Below, piece by piece: positions 57,964 through 64,000 of a stretch of 64,000 nt of DNA (position 1 is the stretch's first letter; each line of letters begins with the position of its first letter). Under the pieces are notes generated by a model. The model saw only the letters and a list, made by a program, of their open reading frames with translations, did no database searches and was not told the origin of the DNA. A program made the translations under genes and the position numbers. Source of the stretch: Streptomyces sp. GESEQ-4 (GTDB lineage Bacteria; Actinomycetota; Actinomycetes; Streptomycetales; Streptomycetaceae); the NCBI RefSeq assembly GCF_017948455.1, contig NZ_JAFFSU010000026.1, forward strand, positions 1 through 64,000, given 5' to 3'.

Positions 57964-59889
57964 CTACGTCCCCGCCGCCTCCCGCCGCCTCCGCCCCAAC
58001 AGCTCCGCCAGCCCCCTGCGAGTCGCCGCCAGCACCACCCGGTCTCCGGCCTGGAGCACGTACCCCTCGTGCAGGTCCCAGACGAGCCCTGACGGCCGTA
58101 CGTCCCCGTTGTCGTTGTCCGGCGACGGCGGGAGGGCGAGGTCGGGCTGGCGTTCGTCGGGGGTGGCCGTGTCCAGGGCCAGCACCCGCCACGCCCCCGG
58201 CCGGAACGCCTCGGCGACCGTCTTGCCCTCCAGGCGCGGATGCCCGGCCACGTCGACGGCGGCGAACAGCAGTACGCGCCGCTCGACAGGGATGGCGCCC
58301 AGGATCTGGCGGCCCATCATCGCGCCGGCGAAGGAGGGCGCGGCCAGGTGCGTCACGCTGCGGCTGCGGGTGGAGGCGCCCGGGTGGGCGGCGCGCAGGG
58401 TGCGGTAGACGGCGGTCGCGAAGTCGTCGTCGTACAGGCGCAGGACGACGCGCAGGTCGGGCCGTACGGAACGGGCGTACAGCGCGGCTTCCAGGTTGGT
58501 CGTGTCCGCGCTGGTCACCGCGAGGAGCGCGTTCGCGCGGTGGATCTTGGCGGACTCCAGGACGCCCTCCTGGGTGACGTCCCCGAGGATCACCGGCACC
58601 CGCAGCCGCCGCGCGGTCGCGACGCCGCGCGCCTCCGGGTCGGCCTCGACGCACACCACCGGGATCTTCAGCTCGTGCAGCCGGGTCAGCACGCGGGTGC
58701 CGATCTTGCCGAGGCCGAGCAGGACGACGTGCCCGCCGAGCCCGCGCGATGGCTTGCGCAGGGCGGAGGCGCTGCGGAAGGTGCCCAGCGCCTCCAGTAC
58801 GGCGGCCAGCAGGACGGGCAGCAGCAGCAACCCCAGCAGCCCGGACAGGAGTTGGAGGATCTGTCGGCCGAGCGGCTGGTGGAGGGCGGGCTCGTTGATG
58901 GCGAAGAGATCGAGCAGGGTCTCGTACGTCGCGTACAGCGGATGGTCCCCGGTGACCACCGTCAGCGCGACCGCGAGCGCCAGCACACACCCGACCAGAC
59001 CCGCGAGCGACCACCGCAGCCGCCGCGAGAACAGCGACGCGAAGGCCGGTGCGACGCCGACCGCGCGCCCGGCCGGCAGCGAAGGACCCGAGTACGAGAC
59101 CTGTTCCAGGACGACCGCCCCGCGCCCGGTGGCTGCCCGTACCGCGGCGTCGTCGGGCAGGAGCTGCGGTCCTTGCTCGTCGGTGTCCGTCGAGTCGTTG
59201 TTCGTGGGGGACAGCAGGGCCAGCGTGGCCAGCCCCGGATCGGGGATCCGGCCCCGCCACGGCTGCCGCTCGACCGCCCGCAGCAGCAGCCCGTCCGTCT
59301 GTACGACCTTGCTGGTCCCGGCGAGCGCGGTTGCGGCCAGCGCCGGTGCGGCCGTGTCGGCGTCGGACAGCACGGTCGTGGACGCGTCGGCGCCGATGTC
59401 GTCGATCCCGGTCGCCAACGCGGCCGCCTGGTCGAGGAGTTCCTCGATGTGCTGCCCCAGCCGCCGGTTGTAGAGCCGCAGGACGAGCCGCAGCCGGGGG
59501 TTGATCCGGCGGGCGGTGAGGGCGGCGCGGATGTTGGTCTCGTCGTCGTCGTACACGAGCGCCAGCGCGGCGGCCCGGTCCACACCGGCATCGGCCAGCA
59601 CGGCCTCGGTGATCTCGGGCGCCTCCACGACCCGCCCGTTCCCGGCCGGCTCCCCATTGGCCCGGCTGACCCACCGGTCCAGCAGCGCCACCGAGACCGC
59701 CCGCGCCCGCCCGACCACCGGTGGCCGCGCGGTGGTCACCGAGGGCGGCACGACAAGCGTGACCTGCTCCCCGTACACCCCCCGCAGCTCGGCGGCGAGC
59801 CGGTGCGCGAGACCGTCGTCCCCGCACACCACCATGTGCGCCGACGACGTACCGCCCGGCTGACCCTGATTCGGAACGCTGCTGCCCAC
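57964..59889 (-). CDS. potassium-channel-like membrane protein with two RCK/TrkA-N domains
   Basis: A 641-residue protein from GTG 59889 (ATG 59835 is an alternative). Residues 18-260 are a first Rossmann-type RCK domain, residues about 290-390 hold two membrane helices (LAGLVGCVLALAVALTVVTG and LLSGLLGLLLLPVLLAAVLE) with a loop between, and residues 400-630 form a second TrkA-N domain with the NAD-binding GHVVLLGLGKIGTRVLTRLH. The two-TM unit lacks the TVGYG filter, so it is related to CASTOR/POLLUX-type ion-channel subunits rather than a standard potassium channel. Ion and ligand are unknown. Confidence 0.85.
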   Translation of the reverse strand: MGSSVPNQGQPGGTSSAHMVVCGDDGLAHRLAAELRGVYGEQVTLVVPPSVTTARPPVVGRARAVSVALLDRWVSRANGEPAGNGRVVEAPEITEAVLADAGVDRAAALALVYDDDETNIRAALTARRINPRLRLVLRLYNRRLGQHIEELLDQAAALATGIDDIGADASTTVLSDADTAAPALAATALAGTSKVVQTDGLLLRAVERQPWRGRIPDPGLATLALLSPTNNDSTDTDEQGPQLLPDDAAVRAATGRGAVVLEQVSYSGPSLPAGRAVGVAPAFASLFSRRLRWSLAGLVGCVLALAVALTVVTGDHPLYATYETLLDLFAINEPALHQPLGRQILQLLSGLLGLLLLPVLLAAVLEALGTFRSASALRKPSRGLGGHVVLLGLGKIGTRVLTRLHELKIPVVCVEADPEARGVATARRLRVPVILGDVTQEGVLESAKIHRANALLAVTSADTTNLEAALYARSVRPDLRVVLRLYDDDFATAVYRTLRAAHPGASTRSRSVTHLAAPSFAGAMMGRQILGAIPVERRVLLFAAVDVAGHPRLEGKTVAEAFRPGAWRVLALDTATPDERQPDLALPPSPDNDNGDVRPSGLVWDLHEGYVLQAGDRVVLAATRRGLAELLGRRRREAAGT

Positions 59890-59982
59890 GAGGGGACAGA
59901 CTGCCTCAAGGAGACGCGTGGTTCCAACAACGGGTTGAACGCCCGACCCTGTTCGCCCGTACTGAAGGGGAGGGGGTCCAGA

Positions 59983-60047
59983 GCGCCCCGTAAGGGGCGC
60001 GGGGCTGTATCGATATGCGGCTCCGCCGCCCCGCACCCGACGAAACC
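59983..60047 (+). repeat. dispersed repeat A, copy with terminator hairpin
   Basis: GCGCCCC-GTAA-GGGGCGC at 59983-60000 followed by CTGTATCGATATGCGGCTCC; the GCGACCAGCC end is missing. Unusually for the family it lies between two divergent genes, just before the permease start. Confidence 0.8.
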
Positions 60048-60064
60048 GCGGAGGTACCCCACCC

Positions 60065-61072
60065 GTGGCCATCACCAAGCCACCCCCGGCCACGCCCGTG
60101 GAAACCCCGGAGGAACCACAGGGCAGGCACCTCAATTCCCCCCTCGTCCTGACCATGGTGCTGGTCCTCGCCGTACTCGCCCAGGGCCCCATCCGCCGCA
60201 TGCTCGCCGTACCGGTGATGCAGAGCTGGATGACGGTGTTCGTCGCCGTCCTCGTACAGGCCCTGCCGTTTCTCGTGCTCGGCGTACTGCTGTCCGCGGC
60301 GATCGCGGTGTTCGTGCCGCCGTCGTTCTTCGCCCGCGCCCTGCCGAAGCGCCCCGCGCTAGCCGTGCCGGTGGCCGGAGCGGCGGGGGCCGTGCTGCCG
60401 GGGTGCGAGTGCGCGTCCGTGCCGGTCGCGGGCGCGCTCGTGCGCCGGGGGGTGACTCCGGCCGCGGCGCTGGCGTTTCTGCTCTCCGCCCCGGCGATCA
60501 ACCCGATCGTCCTGACCGCGACGGCCGTGGCCTTCCCCGGCAACCCCGAGATGGTCCTCGCCCGTCTCGTCGCGAGCCTGCTGGTGGCGTGTGCGATGGG
60601 CTGGTTGTGGCTGCGGCTCGGCCGCGCCGACTGGCTGCGCCCGCCGGCCCGTTCGTCGTACGACGGTCAGAGCAAGGGCGCGGCGTTCTGGGGGTCGGTC
60701 CGGCACGACGTCATGCACGCGGGGGGTTTCCTGGTCCTCGGCGCGATGGCCGCCGCCACGCTGAAGGCGGTGGTGCCGGAGACCTGGCTGCGTGCGGCGG
60801 CCGACAACCCGGTGATCGCCGTGCTGGCCCTCGCCGCACTCGCCGTCCTGCTGTCGATCTGCTCGGAGGCGGACGCGTTCGTGGCGGCCTCGCTGACGCA
60901 GTTCTCGCTCACGGCCCGGCTGGCGTTCCTGGTCGTCGGGCCGATGGTCGACCTGAAGCTGTTCGCGATGCAGGCGGGCACCTTCGGCCGCGACTTCGCC
61001 CTGCGCTTCGCGCCCGCGACCTTCGTGCTGGCGGTACTGGTGTCGGTGCTGACCGGGGCGGTGCTGCTGTGA
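60065..61072 (+). CDS. UPF0718/DUF318 family permease
   Basis: A 335-residue membrane protein from GTG 60065 with about eight helices. The family motif LPGCECASVPVAGALVRRGV is present near residue 112, with two Cys, and it is repeated in spirit by LSICSEADAFVAASL near 265; such paired Cys motifs suggest metal or metalloid handling, as in ArsP-like relatives. It overlaps the TIGR03943 gene by 4 bases, a pairing also known from Firmicutes (YcgR/YcgQ type). Confidence 0.85.
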   Translation: MAITKPPPATPVETPEEPQGRHLNSPLVLTMVLVLAVLAQGPIRRMLAVPVMQSWMTVFVAVLVQALPFLVLGVLLSAAIAVFVPPSFFARALPKRPALAVPVAGAAGAVLPGCECASVPVAGALVRRGVTPAAALAFLLSAPAINPIVLTATAVAFPGNPEMVLARLVASLLVACAMGWLWLRLGRADWLRPPARSSYDGQSKGAAFWGSVRHDVMHAGGFLVLGAMAAATLKAVVPETWLRAAADNPVIAVLALAALAVLLSICSEADAFVAASLTQFSLTARLAFLVVGPMVDLKLFAMQAGTFGRDFALRFAPATFVLAVLVSVLTGAVLL

Positions 61073-61773
61073 ACCGGCAAGCTCAGGCGGCCGTACTCTT
61101 CCTGCTCGGCGCGAGCCTGCTGCACGCGAGCCTGACCGATCTGTACCTGCGGTACGTCAAGGAGGGCCTGCGCCCGCTGGTGCTGCTGTCCGGCGCGGTG
61201 CTGATCGCGGCGGCGCTGGCGACGGTCTGGTACGAGCGGCGCAGGTCCGACGGACACGCCGGGCATCACGAACCCCGCGTCTCCTGGCTGCTCGCCCTCC
61301 CCGTCCTCGCCCTGATCCTGGTCGCGCCGCCGGCCCTCGGCTCGTACAGCGCCGTACGCACGGGGACGGCCCTGCAAGAGCCGTACGGATTCTCGAAGCT
61401 GCCGGAGAGCGGCCCCCTGCGCCTGGCCCTCGCCGACTACGCGGGCCGCGCGGTCTACGACGACGGCCGCTCCCTCCGCGACCGCCAACTGAAGATCACC
61501 GGCTTCCTCGCCCTGGACCGCGACGGCACGCCCTACCTCGTCCGCATGACCCTCAACTGCTGTGCGGCAGACGCCCAGCCGGTCAAGGTCGGCCTGACCG
61601 GACACATCCCGCCGGTGCTGCAACCGGACACCTGGCTGGAGGTCACCGGCACCTACACCGACCACCGGACCCACGACCCGGTCAACGACGGCCCCATCCC
61701 GTTCATCGAGGTCAGCGAGGCCCGGCCGGTGGCTCAGCCGCGGGACCCGTACGACGAGACATGGAACTCCTGA
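61069..61773 (+). CDS. TIGR03943/UPF0703 family partner of the permease
   Basis: A 234-residue protein from GTG 61069. It has two to three N-terminal membrane helices (AAVLFLLGASLLHASLTDLY, LVLLSGAVLIAAALATVWYE, LLALPVLALILVAPPALGSY) and a C-terminal extracytoplasmic OB-like domain with LKITGFLALDRDGTPYLVRM, the TLNCCAADAQPVKVGL Cys pair and WLEVTGTYTD. With the permease it forms a two-component membrane system of undefined substrate, possibly metal. Its end overlaps the convergent DUF2071 gene by 62 bases. Confidence 0.88.
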   Translation: MNRQAQAAVLFLLGASLLHASLTDLYLRYVKEGLRPLVLLSGAVLIAAALATVWYERRRSDGHAGHHEPRVSWLLALPVLALILVAPPALGSYSAVRTGTALQEPYGFSKLPESGPLRLALADYAGRAVYDDGRSLRDRQLKITGFLALDRDGTPYLVRMTLNCCAADAQPVKVGLTGHIPPVLQPDTWLEVTGTYTDHRTHDPVNDGPIPFIEVSEARPVAQPRDPYDETWNS

Positions 61774-62506
61774 GAGGCCGTCCCAACCGGACGGGAACCC
61801 CGGGTGAGTAGAGGACGCTGATGGGAGCGCCGACCGGGGTAGGCAGCCCGGCGGCGGCGACCAGGTCCTCCTGGCAGTGGATCAGCTCGGCGCGGTGGAG
61901 CGGCCAACGGGGGTGGTCGTTGGGGAGGTAGGCGGCGCCCGCGGAGAACTGGTTGTGCATGCCCCAGCGGGCGGTGAGGAAGTACTCCAACTCGCTTGGC
62001 TGCTCTATGGGTTCACCGGCCCGCACGACGATACGGCTGTAGGCGCCGCGCGGCCCGGGCCAGCGGCGGACACTCTCGTACGAGACGGTGTCGCCGTCCG
62101 TGCCGTCCGTGCGCACGCTCATCCGGGACCAGAGATACGGCAGCCGGAAGCCGAGGCGCCCCATCACCACCGGCAGCAGCCGCGAGGCGTCCATCGACCG
62201 GAACACCACACCGCGCCGCCCGTCCGCGCCGACCGAGTACAGCCGCACGTTCGTCTCCGGGAACGACCCGAAGTACGGCACCCCCGGCAGCCGCAGCCAC
62301 CCCACCTTGTCCATCCGGAACGCGACCAGCCCGACGTACGTCATCCCGTCGTAAGTGTCGGGCACGGTCCCTGTCGGCAACAGCGGTGCGACCACGTCCG
62401 GTTCGACGGCCCAGTGGATGAAACAGAGGTCGAGCCAGTGCTGGGTGAGCAGGGGGTCGGGTATCGGGACGGGGGCGTCGGGGGTGACGGGGGTGGGATT
62501 CGGCAC
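61712..62506 (-). CDS. DUF2071 (YqjF-like) protein
   Basis: A 264-residue cytosolic protein. The family pattern is clear: LTQHWLDLCFIHWAVEPDVV at the start, PLLPTGTVPDTYDGMTYVGL, then YFGSFPETNVRLYSV and YFLTARWGMHNQFSAGAAYL. The fold is an acetoacetate-decarboxylase-like beta barrel, but the catalytic lysine of that enzyme is not obvious, so activity is unknown. Confidence 0.9.
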   Translation of the reverse strand: MPNPTPVTPDAPVPIPDPLLTQHWLDLCFIHWAVEPDVVAPLLPTGTVPDTYDGMTYVGLVAFRMDKVGWLRLPGVPYFGSFPETNVRLYSVGADGRRGVVFRSMDASRLLPVVMGRLGFRLPYLWSRMSVRTDGTDGDTVSYESVRRWPGPRGAYSRIVVRAGEPIEQPSELEYFLTARWGMHNQFSAGAAYLPNDHPRWPLHRAELIHCQEDLVAAAGLPTPVGAPISVLYSPGVPVRLGRPLRSSMSRRTGPAAEPPAGPR

Positions 62507-62556
62507 GGAGCAAGGATGTCAGGGGGTTGGCGGACGTGTTGAGTAGGAGTACTCAT

Positions 62557-63507
62557 GTGCGCCGGGACACGCGCTGGCACGCTTCGGGCATGACGCGTGG
62601 CAGAGGGACGCTGACGGCTCTGCATCTCCTCCTGGTCTGGGCGACGATGGCGGCCGCGGTGCCGGTGCTCGGCTTCGGGGTGGTGGTGACGGGCTGGAGC
62701 GGTGGGGCCGGTGCGACTGTGTTGCTCTTCTTGTTGGCTGTGCCGCTGACGGTGGGTTTGCTGGCCACGGCGGGCATACCGGCCCGGACTGTGGTGCCGC
62801 TGTGCGACTCCGCGCCCCGGCGGCTCGGCTGGGCGGTCCTGGTCTTCGCCCTCGGGACGCTCGGCGTCCTGGCGGGCGTGGGTGCCTACGGTGGGGACGT
62901 CGACCTGGGGAGCGCCGGTACGCGAGTCGCGCTGACGGGGGTGCCGTACGCCGTGGTGGCGGCGTTCTTCGTGCCGGGCCGGTGGGTGCGGGTGGGGGCG
63001 GTGGCCGCGCTGGCGGCCGGTGTGGTCTATGGGGGCTTCGTCGGCCCGGCGCAGGCGCAGCAGCGCCGGCACGCGGCGGAGGTGGCGCGGTACCGGGAGC
63101 ATCCGGAGCTGCTGTACGTGATCGCTACGCCGTCCGGCATGCGAGTAGCCCGTGCCGTGGTCGGCCCTGCCTCCTTCAGCATTGAGTACCACTCCGTTCA
63201 GCAGGACGGGTATGTGGCCCTCACGGTGCGCCGGCCGCTCACGCCGACACCGCGGTGCCCCGAGTTCTTGGGGAAGGACGCGACCTGCACGGTGGACACG
63301 GACGGCGATATGCGCGTGATCGACGGCATCCCCGGCGGCACCCGCGACATCACCCTCACCCGCCGCCACCGCGACGCGGAGGTCCAGGTCTCCAGCAAGT
63401 CCCTCGACGAACCCGGCCTGCGCCGTCTGCTGGACACCCTCCACCCGCTGTCGGACAAGGAGTTGGAGGGGCTGATGCGGGAAAAGGTGATCGACGAGGG
63501 CTTCTGA
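62557..63507 (+). CDS. hypothetical membrane protein
   Basis: A 316-residue protein from GTG 62557, chosen for the TAGGAG ribosome site seven bases upstream; ATG 62590 is an alternative. About five membrane helices occupy residues 22-165 (LHLLLVWATMAAAVPVLGFG to AVAALAAGVVYGGFVGPAQA). The last 140 residues are a soluble domain with one Cys pair (about 236 and 247). I do not recognise the family. A nearby palindrome AGTACT lies at the ribosome site. Confidence 0.7.
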   Translation: MRRDTRWHASGMTRGRGTLTALHLLLVWATMAAAVPVLGFGVVVTGWSGGAGATVLLFLLAVPLTVGLLATAGIPARTVVPLCDSAPRRLGWAVLVFALGTLGVLAGVGAYGGDVDLGSAGTRVALTGVPYAVVAAFFVPGRWVRVGAVAALAAGVVYGGFVGPAQAQQRRHAAEVARYREHPELLYVIATPSGMRVARAVVGPASFSIEYHSVQQDGYVALTVRRPLTPTPRCPEFLGKDATCTVDTDGDMRVIDGIPGGTRDITLTRRHRDAEVQVSSKSLDEPGLRRLLDTLHPLSDKELEGLMREKVIDEGF

Positions 63508-63568
63508 GCTGTCGGATCGCTGCGAAAGTCTGTTGAGTTGCTGCCGTACGTTGGGGAGGGTCTGGGGC

Positions 63569-64000
63569 ATGGAGTACTTCTGCTACCACCGCGACCGGCC
63601 CGGATCTGCCACGCTGCGCCACGCGTTGCTGGAAGAGCACTGGTCGTACATGGACCGGTATGCGAAGCAACTGATCGCGCGCGGCCCGACCTTCGCCGAC
63701 GACGGCGAAACGCCCACCGGCAGCGTGCACATCGTCGACCTGCCGGATGCCGCTGCCGCCCGCGCGTTCGCCTTCGACGAGCCCAACTACCAGGCCGGCG
63801 CGTACCGGGACGTGTTGCTGCGCCGGTGGCGCAACCTGTTGGGGCGCACCATGTGGGACTTCACCGGTGACCCGAGCGACGGCAATCGGTACCTGGTGCT
63901 CGGCTTGGGCTCAGGGCCGGCCGCCGATGTCGCCCTACCGCCCGACCGGGACGAGCTGATCGCGTACGGGCCACTGCTCTCCGACGACGGCGCGACCTGG
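63569..64000 (+). CDS. YciI-like protein, cut by the window end
   Basis: The first 144 residues of a protein that continues past the window. The ATG at 63569 has a GGGGAGGG site. The start MEYFCYHRDRPGSATLRHAL, EEHWSYMDRYAKQLIARGPT and VHIVDLPDAAAARAFAFDEP match the YciI/YCII dimeric barrel. A second, similar half seems to begin around residue 105 (NRYLVLGLGSGPAADVALPP), so this may be a tandem YciI protein. Members are thought to bind or transform small molecules. Confidence 0.8.
   Translation, partial: MEYFCYHRDRPGSATLRHALLEEHWSYMDRYAKQLIARGPTFADDGETPTGSVHIVDLPDAAAARAFAFDEPNYQAGAYRDVLLRRWRNLLGRTMWDFTGDPSDGNRYLVLGLGSGPAADVALPPDRDELIAYGPLLSDDGATW

Noticed and set aside
58240..61068. A very long + strand open frame antisense to the RCK gene and in another frame of the permease
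   Set aside because: It is Arg/Gly/Gln-rich, has no domain, and lies opposite well-supported genes. Only its last part (61069-61773) is a real gene with its own start.

Overview
The window looks like a piece of a Streptomyces (or very close actinomycete) chromosome. GC content is very high, GTG starts are common, genes sit in ATGA/GTGA translationally coupled pairs, and there are streptomycete-type families (XRE-DUF5753/DUF397 pair, Uma2 proteins, DUF1707, SLATT, CYP107-like P450, DUF1023 hydrolase). The core backbone (purA, ybaB-recR-DUF5063, ask-asd) is the kind of gene neighbourhood conserved in this genus. I found no rRNA, tRNA, CRISPR array, insertion sequence or phage genes.

Layout. 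0.3-8.1 kb: two secreted/cytosolic hydrolases, a membrane acyltransferase, and two tandem, clearly paralogous NarL-type two-component pairs that share an unusual 17-nt element upstream. 8.2-12.3 kb: an Old Yellow Enzyme reductase divergent from its MerR regulator with a textbook MerR operator, a VOC protein, a cytochrome P450 and a Uma2 protein. 12.3-15.4 kb: an ABC exporter divergent from a MarR/GbsR-like regulator with a long operator palindrome. 15.5-20 kb: a SLATT-like protein and the ethanolamine utilisation set (APC permease, eutB, eutC). 20-22.6 kb: a degenerate diacylglycerol-kinase-like protein and purA with a strong terminator.

22.6-25 kb is an accessory islet: a small protein ending in an amyloid-type (BASS/RHIM-like) signalling motif, a toxin-antitoxin pair with its own operator, and two unknown genes. 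25-31 kb: a GT2-membrane fusion glycosyltransferase with a GntR regulator, a class III aminotransferase, and a DJ-1/PfpI gene with a MarR regulator and twin operators. 31-37 kb: a transmembrane Ser/Thr kinase, a membrane-anchored phosphate-binding-protein-like protein and a Tat-exported M28 peptidase. 37-39.9 kb: a SLATT protein with a 14-C homopolymer, ybaB, recR and a DUF5063 gene.

39.9-45.3 kb is the most interesting region. A two-gene operon encodes a Trypco2-like protein and a 906-residue protein that joins a complete trypsin-like protease, an NB-ARC STAND NTPase and six nearly identical 42-residue TPRs. It carries the only TTA (bldA) codon I found in the window. This is the architecture of NTP-dependent biological-conflict (NLR-like) systems. 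It is followed by a WhiJ-type XRE/DUF397 pair. 45.4-53.6 kb: an exported SnoaL-like protein, an OmpR-type two-component system, ask (with an internal beta-subunit start), asd, an ECF sigma factor with a membrane partner, and SURF1. 53.7-64 kb: an S9 peptidase, DUF6191-like and DUF1707 proteins, a MerR regulator, a two-RCK-domain membrane protein, a UPF0718 permease plus TIGR03943 partner, a DUF2071 protein, a membrane protein and a YciI-like gene cut by the window end. At least three families of dispersed GC-rich repeats, several forming terminator-like hairpins, fill the intergenic gaps.
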